From: UBA7236 sp964463165
GTDB lineage: Bacteria > Bacteroidota > Bacteroidia > Chitinophagales > BACL12
Length of the DNA stretch: 64,000 nt
Direction of reading: 5' to 3'
NCBI GenBank assembly: GCA_964463165.1
Contig: CAYXBK010000009.1
Location: forward strand, 1-64,000
Part shown: positions 1 to 8,900 of the stretch, piece by piece
Numbering within the stretch: position 1 is the first letter of the stretch
How the letters are laid out: every line of letters starts with the position of its first letter
Made by a program: the position numbers and the translations under genes
Notes under the pieces: generated by a model
The model's input: the letters and a program-made list of their open reading frames with translations, nothing else
What the model was told of the DNA's origin: nothing
The model's database searches: none

Positions 1-1700
1 GTCAGATCGTAAGGGAAATTGATGCGCTTGGGGGATATTCGGGGATTGTAACTGATCGCACAATGATCCAATTCCGCATGCTGAACCTTTCAAAAGGACC
101 TGCAATGTGGAGCCCACGGGCCCAAAGCGATAGAATGCAGTTTGCGCATGAATGGAGGAAGGCCTTGGAAGAAATTCCCAATGTCGATTTCTGGCAGGAT
201 ACTGTAAGCGCAATAATTGTAAAAGATGGCAGAATAAGAGGTGTGAGAACCGGACTTGGTGTTGAAATTTATTCAAAGTCGGTGATCCTGACTAACGGGA
301 CATTTTTAAATGGCCTGATACATATTGGTGATAAAAACTTCGGAGGAGGGCGTGTTGCAGAAAAAGCTTCCACCGGAATTACAGAACAACTTAAGGAAAT
401 CGGATTCGAAAGTGGTCGGATGAAAACCGGTACGCCTCCCCGGGTGGATGGAAGAAGCCTGAATTATTCAATAATGGAAGAGCAGAAAGGAGATGAGATT
501 CCCGGTAAGTTTTCGTTTACAAATACAAAGCTCCCTCCAAAACAAAGAAGCTGCTACATTACCTATACTTCTCAGAATGTTCATGAAGAATTAAAAAAAG
601 GGTTTGATAAATCTCCGATGTTTCAGGGCAGAATAAAAGGCCTTGGCCCGAGATACTGCCCTTCCATTGAGGATAAAATTGAGCGTTTTGCCTCCAAGGA
701 ACGACACCAGATCTTTGTTGAACCGGAAGGATGGGATACAGTTGAAGTATATATTAATGGTTTTTCTACGTCGTTGCCAGAAGATGTTCAATACAATGCG
801 CTAAAGAAAATACAGGGATTTGAAAATGTGAAAATGTTCAGGCCCGGTTATGCTATCGAATACGATTATTTTCCGCCCACTCAATTAATGCAAACGCTTG
901 AAACTAAATTAGTTGCGGGTTTATTTTTTGCCGGACAGATCAACGGTACAACAGGATATGAAGAGGCGGCATGCCAGGGTATTATCGCAGGTATAAACGC
1001 ACATCAATATCTAAATCAAAAGGATCCGTTCACAATCAGCAGAAATGAGGGATATATCGGCGTATTGATCGACGATCTGATAAATAAAGGCACTGAAGAG
1101 CCATACAGAATGTTTACTTCAAGGGCGGAATATCGTGTATTGCTAAGGCAGGACAATGCGGATATCAGGCTCACGGAGAAGTCGTACAAACTTGGGCTTG
1201 CTTCGGACGAAAGGATGCAGAAAGTAAATGAGAAAATAAGTGCAACTTCGAAGCTGATCGAATTCTTCAATAACACTTCAGTTGATCCGGATCAGATTAA
1301 CGGCAGGCTTGAAATTAAAGGTTCTAACCCTCTCCGTCAGAAAACAAAAATTGCTGCAATTTTAAAAAGGCCGCATATTTCAATTTCAGATATAACCGGG
1401 ATAAACCCAGCGATTGATTCATTCCTTGATACGTTCGAAAAATCCTACCTTGAGCAAGCTGAAATTTCAATTAAATATGATGGTTATATTATGAAAGAGC
1501 AGGAAATGGTGGATAAAATGCAAAGGCTTGAAAGTATTATTTTGCATGATTCACTAGATTACACATCACTCCATTCTTTGTCGTCTGAGGCACGGGAAAA
1601 ATTAACTAAAATTCGTCCGCAAACTTTGGGACAGGCAAGCAGGATCAGCGGTATCTCTCCGTCTGATATTTCTGTATTATTAATTTATATGGGGCGATAA
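1..1700 (+). CDS. mnmG: MnmG (GidA), tRNA U34 carboxymethylaminomethyl modification enzyme, 5'-truncated by the window edge
   Basis: FAD-dependent subunit that works with MnmE to build the (carboxymethyl)aminomethyl group on wobble uridine of certain tRNAs in the cytoplasm. The frame is already open at base 3 (reads QIVREIDALGG) and continues into the family-typical stretches IQFRMLN, RMKTGTPPRVDGR, FAGQINGTTGYEEAACQG and EPYRMFTSRAEYR. The N-terminal FAD-binding GxGxxG segment, roughly the first 50-60 residues, lies outside the window, so the first internal ATG at 63 is not the start. The C-terminal helical domain is complete and ends in a normal stop. The next gene begins 3 bases later, so the two are probably cotranscribed. 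Identity is very secure. Confidence 0.97.
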   Translation, partial: QIVREIDALGGYSGIVTDRTMIQFRMLNLSKGPAMWSPRAQSDRMQFAHEWRKALEEIPNVDFWQDTVSAIIVKDGRIRGVRTGLGVEIYSKSVILTNGTFLNGLIHIGDKNFGGGRVAEKASTGITEQLKEIGFESGRMKTGTPPRVDGRSLNYSIMEEQKGDEIPGKFSFTNTKLPPKQRSCYITYTSQNVHEELKKGFDKSPMFQGRIKGLGPRYCPSIEDKIERFASKERHQIFVEPEGWDTVEVYINGFSTSLPEDVQYNALKKIQGFENVKMFRPGYAIEYDYFPPTQLMQTLETKLVAGLFFAGQINGTTGYEEAACQGIIAGINAHQYLNQKDPFTISRNEGYIGVLIDDLINKGTEEPYRMFTSRAEYRVLLRQDNADIRLTEKSYKLGLASDERMQKVNEKISATSKLIEFFNNTSVDPDQINGRLEIKGSNPLRQKTKIAAILKRPHISISDITGINPAIDSFLDTFEKSYLEQAEISIKYDGYIMKEQEMVDKMQRLESIILHDSLDYTSLHSLSSEAREKLTKIRPQTLGQASRISGISPSDISVLLIYMGR

Positions 1701-1703
1701 TTT

Positions 1704-3350
1704 ATGATGGCGAAGGTGAAACGAATTTTTACAATCACTGCAATATCATTTATTTTTTGGAGCTGCGCCAATGTGGTAACTCCGGTTGGCGGAATTAAAG
1801 ATGTAACGGCTCCTGAACCAGAGCAATTTATTCCTGAAAATTATTCTACAAATTTTTCGGCAAATTCCATCTCCATAAAATTTAAAGATTACATCCAATT
1901 AAATGATGTATTTAATCAGGTATTAATTTCACCACCTCTTGAATCGGCTCCTGATTTTAAAGTAAAAGGAAAAACGCTTTTTGTAAATTTTAAATCTACA
2001 TTAAAAGATTCAACTACATATACAATTAATTTTGGCCAGTCGGTAAAAGATATTACAGAAGGAAATATTTTAGAGAATTTTACTTACGTTTTTAGTACAG
2101 GAAATGAACTGGACTCAATTTCCGTTTCCGGAAAAATCACAGACCTCTTTACGGGTGCAATTCCAAAATCAGTTTATGCCGTTTTATATCTTGCAGACGA
2201 TGATTCTTCATTCCTGAAAAGCAAACCCTATTATTTTTCAAAAGCAGATGCCTCAGGCGCATTTACCATTAAGAATATTAAACAAGGTACCTATAATTTG
2301 TATGCGCTGGAAGATCAAAATTTTAATTACTACTATGACTTACCAAACGAAAACATCGCTTTTCAACAAAGTTCCTTGCAGTTAGATTCTAATATCGAAA
2401 ACCAAAAATTAAAAATATTTTCAGAAGACAAATCAAAACAATATCTCGATGAAGCAAAATCAATTGCTTACGGAGAATCGCGATTTATTTTTTCAAAACC
2501 GCGGGATACTATTTCAATACTTTATACGGGCGAAAACCCGCAAAGGGGCTTCTTTATACGCAACCAAACAAATGATACAATTACGTATTGGAATGCGGAT
2601 CTTAAATTAACTAATCATTCATTTTTACTTCAATTTGATACGTCGCGGATTGAAAAAATCATTGAATTAAAACCTGTTCCTGCTGACACTGTTTTTTCAA
2701 AGCAAAAAAATTTATTTACCAGCAACCTGCCAAGTCCTAAAACAGGAAAAACAAATGAATGGGATTTAAATAAAACAATCAGATTAAAATTTAATCACCC
2801 CCTTATAAAAACAGATTCAAACAAAATTTCTATTATAGAGGATTCTGCAACTACGATTTATCCTCAGGTTGTGATTGATTCTGCAGATCCGAGAATTTTG
2901 ACAATTCCATATCAATGGAAAGAATCTGCATCTTATAAATTATTTATACCTCAAAATAGTACAACAGATATTTTTGGATTGACAAACGACAGCCTAACAG
3001 TCCCTTTTCAAACGAAAGCAAAAACCGATTATTCAAAACTATCCGTTAAAATAACAAATCGTACAGGAAAGCCGCTTATTTTTCAAATGCTGTCTGCAGA
3101 TCAAAAAAACATTTATACAACAACCTATTTATCACTTGCTTTATTTAAAGATGATATATATATGGTTGAAGTCCCTTTTCTTATTCCGGGTCTTTATAAA
3201 TTAAAAGTTATTGTTGATGCGGATGAAAATGAACGGTGGACAACCGGAAATTTTCTTCAACATAAATTTCCGGAAGCAGTGTATTTTTTCCCTGTCGATC
3301 AAAACGTCAGAGCAAACTGGGAAAATGAAATAGACTGGGTGCTTGAATAA
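1704..3350 (+). CDS. Ig-like (Big_5/SbsA-type) domain lipoprotein
   Basis: Predicted outer-membrane or periplasmic lipoprotein of 548 residues. The N-terminus is a signal peptide ending in the lipobox FWSC, with Cys about residue 21. It is followed by the segment VVTPVGGIKD that recurs in this Bacteroidota family, then an Ig-like domain at about residues 35-135 (APEPEQFIPENY ... YVFSTG). A second beta-rich region holds a carboxypeptidase-regulatory-like motif (FTIKNIKQGTYNLYALED, about 190-210). The role is unknown; relatives are annotated only as Ig-like domain proteins. It starts 3 bases after mnmG (tandem ATG ATG), suggesting one transcript, and it converges tail to tail with the next gene. 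Envelope location is inferred from the lipobox. Confidence 0.85.
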   Translation: MMAKVKRIFTITAISFIFWSCANVVTPVGGIKDVTAPEPEQFIPENYSTNFSANSISIKFKDYIQLNDVFNQVLISPPLESAPDFKVKGKTLFVNFKSTLKDSTTYTINFGQSVKDITEGNILENFTYVFSTGNELDSISVSGKITDLFTGAIPKSVYAVLYLADDDSSFLKSKPYYFSKADASGAFTIKNIKQGTYNLYALEDQNFNYYYDLPNENIAFQQSSLQLDSNIENQKLKIFSEDKSKQYLDEAKSIAYGESRFIFSKPRDTISILYTGENPQRGFFIRNQTNDTITYWNADLKLTNHSFLLQFDTSRIEKIIELKPVPADTVFSKQKNLFTSNLPSPKTGKTNEWDLNKTIRLKFNHPLIKTDSNKISIIEDSATTIYPQVVIDSADPRILTIPYQWKESASYKLFIPQNSTTDIFGLTNDSLTVPFQTKAKTDYSKLSVKITNRTGKPLIFQMLSADQKNIYTTTYLSLALFKDDIYMVEVPFLIPGLYKLKVIVDADENERWTTGNFLQHKFPEAVYFFPVDQNVRANWENEIDWVLE

Positions 3351-3533
3351 TTAAATGCTGAACGCAGGATCCGCTTTCACGCAAAAATTCAAACCGAATT
3401 TCTGGACGCACCATTTTTTCAATTCCTTCACATCTTCTTCAACCAATTCTGTGAGCGCCTTGTATAACTCAGTTCTGAATAAATTTAAATCGAAGCTCAC
3501 TTTTTCAAGAATCATCTTTGAATATTCCAGCAT
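3351..3533 (-). CDS. Small conserved Bacteroidota hypothetical protein, 60 aa
   Basis: Short acidic helical protein starting MLEYSKMILEKVSFD, with LFRTELYKAL and a C-terminal KKWC segment. From memory, this resembles a small family of unknown function common in Bacteroidota. There are in-frame ATGs at 3533 and 3539 and a TTG at 3548; I chose 3533 because relatives seem to begin at MLEYS. Its stop codon directly abuts the stop of the Ig-like lipoprotein gene on the other strand, leaving no intergenic space. An antisense frame on the plus strand covers the same bases but has no recognisable composition. Soluble and cytoplasmic by appearance; the function cannot be named. Confidence 0.6.
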   Translation of the reverse strand: MLEYSKMILEKVSFDLNLFRTELYKALTELVEEDVKELKKWCVQKFGLNFCVKADPAFSI

Positions 3534-3719
3534 TGTCATATCGGTCAATTTAAAATTTGTAGTAAAATCTAAAAACGATTAAGCAGTTGCAAATGTTGCA
3601 CAAATTATTTTAAAGTGCAATTTTATTCAGTCACATTTTCAATGTTATATGTCCAGTCGAAAGACAATATTTTTATTTAACTTTATTTCACTAAACTTTT
3701 CACATACAGCCATTTCGCT

Positions 3720-5594
3720 ATGCAACGAAAAATTTCACTTCTTATCCCCATAATTTTAGTTCTCACAATACCTCGTCTCCAAGCTCAGATTACCGCATAT
3801 CCCGACACTTCTATTTGTCCGGGAGATGAGATCACCCTCGGCACTTCACTGGTTGACGATTGTTCGGATTGTTATTTCTACACCGAAATTCCATATGCCC
3901 CGGAACCAATCGGCGGTACTACATTAACAATGGTGGATGATACCTATATCGGTGCATTTGATATCGGTTTTGATTTTTGCTTTTTCGGAGAAAGTTATGA
4001 TCAGTTTTATATCTGTTCAAACGGATGGTTGAGTTTTGTTACTCCGGGCGGGGCGTGGGCAGGAAACTGGACGCCGGACGGACCAATTCCTGATGCAGCA
4101 TCGAATGTTCCCAGAACATCGATTTTTGGGCCATGGACAGACTGGCACACAGGGTTATGCACCGACTGCATTCATTACGAAACAATTGGCGTAGCTCCGA
4201 ACCGCAGATGTGTAATCACCTGGGAAGAAGTGCCTTTATTTCTGTGCACAGACTATTCAGGCACCTTTCAAATTGTTTTGCATGAAACAACAAGTTTTAT
4301 AGAAAATCATCTTGTAGATGTAGATGTTTGCCCCGACTGGGATCTTGGAGTTGCAACCCAGGGTTTGCAAAATCAAAACGGAACAATTGCATATACAGTT
4401 GCCGGCCGGAATGCTGAAGCCTGGTCTGCTTCGGATGAAAGCTGGCGCTGGTACACGAGTTATATAGAATGGTATGATGAAGACGGTGTATTAATTGGAA
4501 CCGGCCAGTTTGTTGATGTAGCTCCTGATGTTACCACAACATATACTGTAATTCAAACAATGTGCGATGGCACCACATATACCGACGACGTAACTGTTGA
4601 GGTTGGTGCTGATTTCGACGTTGATCTTACAACAACAGATGTGGAATGCGGCGGAGACGGCAATGGAACCGCTAGTATAGACATAACAGGAGGTTTACCT
4701 CCATATACTTACGAATGGAGCACCGGCGCAACAGGTGTTACAGATATATCAGGTTTGGATGGCGGCACATATTCAGTTACCGTTACAGAAGCAGGAGGCT
4801 GCCAGAGAACTTATGAATTTACTATTATCGAACCCGTTCCGCTCACAGGCGAAGCAACAGGAATTATTAATAATCCATGTTTTGATTATGAAGAAGGGGC
4901 TGCAACGATAGAAGTAAATGGCGGTTCAATTCCATATTCGTATAGTTTAAACGGTGGTCCATCAACCCTTGTAAATGAATTTACTGATTTGCCCGCGGGT
5001 GATTATACCGTTACCGTAACAGATGCAAATGGTTGTACGCTTGAAGTGCCATTTACAATTACACAACCCGACCTTTTAACAGTTGATGCATCGGGTGATA
5101 ATTATATTTTCGTCGGGCAAACATCAACTATTTCTCTTGATATCAGTTTACCGGATGTAACAACAATTACCTGGGAACCAGAAGTGCCCTGTATTGATGA
5201 ACCATGTTATTCCACAACCGTTGCTCCGTTAACAACTACAACGTACACAATTACAGTTGTAAATGCAGAAGGATGTATCGCGACAGATACGTTTACTGTT
5301 TTTGTTGAATTCGTTCCTGAAGTATTTTTCCCTAATGCTTTTTCACCCAACGGTGATAATGTAAATGATATTTTCCAGGGAATCGGATATAATATAACCG
5401 GTTATGATTTAAAAATATTTAGTCGCTGGGGACAACTTTTATATGAAACAAATGTATACGATCCGACAAAAGGATGGGACGGAAAATTTGAAAATGAAGA
5501 TCAGGAAATGGGAACATACGTTTGGCAGGTAAGTGTTGATTTTACTGATGGTCAGCAATATATCGACAGCGGCAACTTTACGCTTGTGCGTTAA
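3720..5594 (+). CDS. Secreted SprB-repeat protein with T9SS type B (gliding-associated) C-terminal domain
   Basis: Surface or secreted protein of 624 residues. A signal peptide (about residues 1-22, ending QAQ) is followed by a Cys-rich beta region (PDTSICPGDEITLG). Two SprB-type repeats follow at about 300-370 and 375-450 (ITGGLPPYTYEWSTGAT, LNGGP...LPAGDYTVTVTDANGC). The C-terminal domain runs from FFPNAFSPNGDNVNDIF to GNFTLVR and is the type IX secretion type B signal, also called the gliding motility-associated C-terminal domain. It is probably exported across the outer membrane by T9SS. It could be an adhesin or gliding-related protein, but nothing here identifies its ligand. It is monocistronic and followed by a strong terminator. 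Confidence 0.9.
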   Translation: MQRKISLLIPIILVLTIPRLQAQITAYPDTSICPGDEITLGTSLVDDCSDCYFYTEIPYAPEPIGGTTLTMVDDTYIGAFDIGFDFCFFGESYDQFYICSNGWLSFVTPGGAWAGNWTPDGPIPDAASNVPRTSIFGPWTDWHTGLCTDCIHYETIGVAPNRRCVITWEEVPLFLCTDYSGTFQIVLHETTSFIENHLVDVDVCPDWDLGVATQGLQNQNGTIAYTVAGRNAEAWSASDESWRWYTSYIEWYDEDGVLIGTGQFVDVAPDVTTTYTVIQTMCDGTTYTDDVTVEVGADFDVDLTTTDVECGGDGNGTASIDITGGLPPYTYEWSTGATGVTDISGLDGGTYSVTVTEAGGCQRTYEFTIIEPVPLTGEATGIINNPCFDYEEGAATIEVNGGSIPYSYSLNGGPSTLVNEFTDLPAGDYTVTVTDANGCTLEVPFTITQPDLLTVDASGDNYIFVGQTSTISLDISLPDVTTITWEPEVPCIDEPCYSTTVAPLTTTTYTITVVNAEGCIATDTFTVFVEFVPEVFFPNAFSPNGDNVNDIFQGIGYNITGYDLKIFSRWGQLLYETNVYDPTKGWDGKFENEDQEMGTYVWQVSVDFTDGQQYIDSGNFTLVR

Positions 5595-5602
5595 TTAAAT
5601 TC

Positions 5603-5650
5603 ATAAAAAATCTCCGTTCGTTTAATAAAGAATGTGCGGAGATTTTTTAT
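5603..5650 (+). terminator. Rho-independent terminator after the SprB-repeat gene
   Basis: Perfect 14-base inverted repeat: the arm ATAAAAAATCTCCG at 5603-5616 pairs with CGGAGATTTTTTAT at 5637-5650, with a 20-base loop. The 3' arm carries the T-run. It begins 8 bases after the stop codon. The A/T symmetry means it could also stop transcription from the other side, but no gene reads in from there. Confidence 0.85.
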
Positions 5651-5808
5651 TGCCTTTATTTTTTTCCATTTAATAATTTTCTGTTAATTAAAATAAATAA
5701 TTGGCTCATTGATTTATTTTATTGCTTGACACAATGCGTAAATTTTCCAGGCATTGGAAAAAAAATTTCCGGCTATTTAATGCAACCCGGATTTTACATA
5801 CATAAACC

Positions 5809-6189
5809 ATGGAGAAGAAATTATTTTCATCGCTTACAAAATATCTTTCATCAATTCCGGGAATCGATCCAACCATTCAAACCGGTGAAATTGAGGAAGG
5901 AATGTGGTTTATACAATTCACAATCGATATTCATCATAAGCTTGCATGGAATGTAATTCAGGAATTGGCTTGTGTTGTTAATTATTTATCTGAGCAAGAG
6001 CGTTTACCTGCGGTTTTCTATCCTGTCTCTCCTGCGCCTTATTTAAACGGAGGTCCGGCCGAATACCTTTCGTGGATCATTGAAACAAAAAACCCGGAAT
6101 TCACTCCCGAAACCCTGACCAAATGGCTGGAAGGCAGGTTACCTCAACCACCCGATGATGAAGATGCGTGGAATAATGAAGAAGAATGA
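5809..6189 (+). CDS. Conserved hypothetical protein, 126 aa
   Basis: Soluble acidic protein with conserved-looking stretches PGIDPTIQTGEIEEGMWFI, WNVIQELACVVNYLS, FYPVSPAPYLNGGP and KWLEGRLPQPPDDED. It resembles an uncharacterised Bacteroidota family; I know no function for it. No signal peptide or membrane segment is visible. The ATG at 5809 follows an A-rich stretch with no Shine-Dalgarno site, normal for this phylum. An overlapping frame from 5726 in another phase is rejected. It stands just upstream of the rpmH promoter, whose -33 element begins about 40 bases beyond its stop. Confidence 0.75.
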   Translation: MEKKLFSSLTKYLSSIPGIDPTIQTGEIEEGMWFIQFTIDIHHKLAWNVIQELACVVNYLSEQERLPAVFYPVSPAPYLNGGPAEYLSWIIETKNPEFTPETLTKWLEGRLPQPPDDEDAWNNEEE

Positions 6190-6227
6190 TCCCCTATTTT
6201 GACTTTGACAAGAAACTTTGTGCATAT

Positions 6228-6260
6228 TTTGTGCAAATCCATTCAAATCCCATATCTTTG
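6228..6260 (+). promoter_or_regulatory. Bacteroidota-type promoter for rpmH-rnpA-yidD
   Basis: A -33 element TTTG at 6228-6231 and a -7 element TATCTTTG at 6253-6260 are separated by 21 bases. This matches the TTTG / TAnnTTTG consensus of primary sigma factors in this phylum. Transcription would begin near 6266, about 15 bases before the rpmH ATG. This also rules out an upstream ATG at 6218 as the rpmH start. Confidence 0.7.
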
Positions 6261-6280
6261 CCTTCCCAAAATCAATAGTA

Positions 6281-6439
6281 ATGAAAAGGACATTTCAGCC
6301 TTCAAAGAAAAAGAGAAGGAATAAACATGGATTCCGTGAACGCATGCAAACTAAAGATGGCCGTGCGATTATTGCTCGCCGTCGCCGTAAAGGACGCAAA
6401 AAATTAACCGTATCTGACGAAAGAAGTCTCAGTAGATAA
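6281..6439 (+). CDS. rpmH: 50S ribosomal protein L34
   Basis: Complete 52-residue L34, starting MKRTFQPSKKKRRNKHGFR and ending SDERSLSR; the arginine/lysine-rich sequence is diagnostic. It is part of the large ribosomal subunit. The start at 6281 is chosen because the protein has its canonical N-terminus there and because the promoter -7 box lies at 6253-6260. It heads the classic rpmH-rnpA-yidD gene order. rnpA reading appears to run right up to, or into, the end of this gene. Confidence 0.98.
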   Translation: MKRTFQPSKKKRRNKHGFRERMQTKDGRAIIARRRRKGRKKLTVSDERSLSR

Positions 6440-6866
6440 ACCAACTAACGGCTCAGGAAAAAAGCCTTTAAAAAGTTTTACCGGAGCCGGTTACAGCAAA
6501 GCGGAACGCCTTTGCAGTGAAAAATTGATTGCCTCGCTTTTTGAAGCGGGGCAAAGTTTTTTTGTCCCTCCCCTCAAAATCATCTTCCTTAAAACTAACC
6601 TCGATTCTGATTCCCCTGTTCAAATTCTGATAAGTGTTCCAAAACGCAATTTTCCAAAAGCCACAGACCGGAACAGGATTAAGCGGATTATCCGTGAAAC
6701 TTACCGCAGGCATAAAATGCTCCTCTACGAACCATTAAGCAGAACAAATACACAGATGGCTTTGGCAATTATTTACACGACTAAAAAAATAACAACATTT
6801 AACGAGGCCGAAACTAAAATCAAATTAGCTTTATCACGTTTATCTCAAGATGCGGGCAATCAGTAA
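6414..6866 (+). CDS. rnpA: Ribonuclease P protein component; start codon unresolved
   Basis: Protein subunit of RNase P, which matures tRNA 5' ends. The RNR signature is intact (ATDRNRIKRIIRETYR) with the preceding ISVPKRNFPKA. The only common start in frame near the expected place is TTG at 6525. Starting there would discard FTGAGYSKAERLCSEKL, which corresponds to the conserved F..R-L N-terminal strand and helix of the family. The frame is open from 6408 with no ATG or GTG. CTG at 6414, inside rpmH, is the first possible rare start and is used here as the outer limit; the true start lies at or between these sites. It overlaps yidD by 17 bases at its 3' end. Confidence 0.88.
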   Translation: MTKEVSVDKPTNGSGKKPLKSFTGAGYSKAERLCSEKLIASLFEAGQSFFVPPLKIIFLKTNLDSDSPVQILISVPKRNFPKATDRNRIKRIIRETYRRHKMLLYEPLSRTNTQMALAIIYTTKKITTFNEAETKIKLALSRLSQDAGNQ

Positions 6867-7080
6867 ATTTTTTGGATGGCTATTGATTCTCCCTGTTAAA
6901 TTATATCAGTGGATTTTATCTCCATTACTTCCCAATTCCTGCCGCTATACACCGTCATGCAGTGTTTATATGATTGAAGCAGTTAAAAAATACGGCCCTT
7001 TGAAAGGTGGTTGGCTTGGAATAAAAAGAATTGCAAGATGTAATCCATGGGGAGGACATGGTCATGATCCGGTGCCTTGA
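6850..7080 (+). CDS. yidD: YidD, membrane protein insertion efficiency factor
   Basis: A 76-residue YidD with an amphipathic N-terminus (FFGWLLILPVKLYQWILSP) and the diagnostic Cys-containing motifs NSCRYTPSCSVYMIEA and RIARCNPWGGHGHDPVP. It sits at the inner face of the cytoplasmic membrane and helps YidC-dependent insertion. The ATG overlaps the end of rnpA by 17 bases, so translational coupling is likely. yidC itself is not in the window. Length and motifs match the family, so this is a secure call. Confidence 0.95.
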   Translation: MRAISKFFGWLLILPVKLYQWILSPLLPNSCRYTPSCSVYMIEAVKKYGPLKGGWLGIKRIARCNPWGGHGHDPVP

Positions 7081-7121
7081 ATATGTGAAACAGTTATCAG
7101 ACAAACGATAAAATTTTTTCT

Positions 7122-8807
7122 ATGAAAAGAATAAAACAATTTTTCTCCGGTGTGAAAGGCAAGATCGCAATTGGAGTTATTTCAACCGGGTTCATTATCG
7201 GCCTTACATCTGCCGGCTCAGGTGCCGACTTATTTGAAATGGCTAAAAACATCGACATATTCACCTCGGTGTATAAAGAACTGAATACGTATTATGTAGA
7301 TGATATTGATCCGAATAAATTGATGCGGACGGGAATTGATGCAATGGTGGAAAGTCTTGATCCATATACAAACTATATCTCCGAAGCTGAAATTGAAGGA
7401 TATAAATTTCAAATCACCGGAAATTATGGTGGTATCGGCGCAAGTATTCGCCCGATTGACGGTGTTCCAACCGTTACAGAAATCTTTGAAAAATTTGCAG
7501 CTGACAAAGCGGGCCTTCAACCCGGCGATTTAATTCTTGAAATTGACGGAAAAAAAACAACTTCGATAGATGATGCAGGCATAAGTGATTTACTCAGAGG
7601 TGCTGCCGGCACAACAGTTAATCTGAAAGTTCAGCGCCCTCTCGAAAACAAAACTTTTGAAGTAGCAATTACAAGAGAAGATATCGAAGTGCCGAATGTT
7701 CCTTATTACGGATTTGCAGAAAATCATATCGGATATATTATTCTTACACAGTTTACAGAGGAGTCGGGCTTGAATGTAGGCAATGCATTGAAAGAATTGA
7801 AAAAACAGGATCCCGAAATGAAAGGAGTTATTCTCGATCTGCGTGGTAATCCGGGAGGTTTGTTACGGGAAGCAGTAAATGTTACCAATGTGTTTTTGAA
7901 TAAAGGTGAAGAAGTGTGCAGCACGATCGGAAGAGTGGCAGAATGGCGCCAGAAATTCAACACATTAAACCCGGGAATAGATACGGAAATTCCACTGGTT
8001 GTTTTGGCAAACAGAACTTCGGCATCTGCATCGGAAATTGTTGCAGGAACAATGCAGGATTATGACCGCGGTGTAATTCTCGGAGAAAAATCATTTGGAA
8101 AAGGACTTGTTCAAACAACACGTGATATTTCTTATAACACAAAACTCAAACTCACAACTGCGAAATATTATATACCCAGCGGAAGGTGCATCCAGGCGCT
8201 TGACTATTCGCACAGAAACGAAGATGGCAGCGTAGGTAAAATTCCGGATTCATTAAAAACTGCGTTTAAAACAAAAAACGGCAGAACTGTTTACGATGGC
8301 GGAGGAATTGATCCCGATGTTACTGTTGACCAGTTAAATTATAAAGACATCACGGTAAGTTTGATCAAAAAAAATCTGATTTTTAATTATGCAACAAAAT
8401 ACAAATTTGAACATCCCGAAATCGCAGATTCAAAACAGTTTTCTCTAACTGATGCAGAATATGAAGAATTTGTAAAATGGTTGTCGGATAAAGATTATGA
8501 CTATACCACCGCAACGGAAAAGGAATTGGAAGATTTTGAAAAAAGTGCGAAAGAGGATGCGTATTTCGATGCGGTGAAATCTGAAGTGGACGCATTAAAA
8601 ACCAAAATCGGCCACGATAAACAAAAGGATCTTTATAAGTTCAAAGATGAAATATTATTTGAATTGAATTCCGAAATTGCTTCCCGGTATTATAATGAAG
8701 ACGGAAGGATTGAAATTGCTTTTTCAGCAGACCCTGATATTTTAAAAGCAGTTGAAGTATTAAATAACCCGGCCACTTACAGCCAATTATTGAATGCAGG
8801 AAAATAA
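7122..8807 (+). CDS. S41 family C-terminal processing peptidase (CtpA/Prc type)
   Basis: Membrane-anchored serine protease of 561 residues, acting in the periplasm. An N-terminal hydrophobic anchor (about residues 15-31) is followed by a PDZ domain (about 85-170, with GIGASIRPIDG and AGLQPGDLILEIDG). The S41 catalytic core comes next. The catalytic Ser is Ser302 in SASASE and the catalytic Lys is Lys327 in FGKG, 25 residues apart as in Prc. A C-terminal charged helical extension (about 430-561) is typical of Bacteroidota homologues. Substrates are presumably envelope proteins with exposed C-termini. It follows yidD by about 40 bases and may be read through from the rpmH promoter. Confidence 0.95.
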   Translation: MKRIKQFFSGVKGKIAIGVISTGFIIGLTSAGSGADLFEMAKNIDIFTSVYKELNTYYVDDIDPNKLMRTGIDAMVESLDPYTNYISEAEIEGYKFQITGNYGGIGASIRPIDGVPTVTEIFEKFAADKAGLQPGDLILEIDGKKTTSIDDAGISDLLRGAAGTTVNLKVQRPLENKTFEVAITREDIEVPNVPYYGFAENHIGYIILTQFTEESGLNVGNALKELKKQDPEMKGVILDLRGNPGGLLREAVNVTNVFLNKGEEVCSTIGRVAEWRQKFNTLNPGIDTEIPLVVLANRTSASASEIVAGTMQDYDRGVILGEKSFGKGLVQTTRDISYNTKLKLTTAKYYIPSGRCIQALDYSHRNEDGSVGKIPDSLKTAFKTKNGRTVYDGGGIDPDVTVDQLNYKDITVSLIKKNLIFNYATKYKFEHPEIADSKQFSLTDAEYEEFVKWLSDKDYDYTTATEKELEDFEKSAKEDAYFDAVKSEVDALKTKIGHDKQKDLYKFKDEILFELNSEIASRYYNEDGRIEIAFSADPDILKAVEVLNNPATYSQLLNAGK

Positions 8808-8874
8808 TCCGGTCGAAAGGTAATTATTTTGTTCAGGTTGATTTTTATCTCCGGTAAAACATCCGGACAGTTGT

Positions 8875-8882
8875 TAAATTTG
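8875..8882 (+). promoter_or_regulatory. Candidate -7 element upstream of the M28 peptidase
   Basis: TAAATTTG matches TAnnTTTG and lies 18 bases before the ATG at 8901. No -33 TTTG is found at the proper distance, so this is only a partial promoter match. Confidence 0.35.
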
Positions 8883-8900
8883 TGGGATAACCGTGCCTGA

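Noticed and set aside
3355..3582. Plus-strand open frame of 75 residues overlapping the small gene on the other strand
   Set aside because: Composition (Ser/Phe/Asn-rich, no conserved pattern) looks like a shadow; the minus-strand frame has a conserved family look and a tidy stop abutting its neighbour.
6218..6280. Upstream extension of rpmH (73-residue version)
   Set aside because: The extra 21 residues overlap the promoter and lack L34 similarity; L34 begins at 6281.
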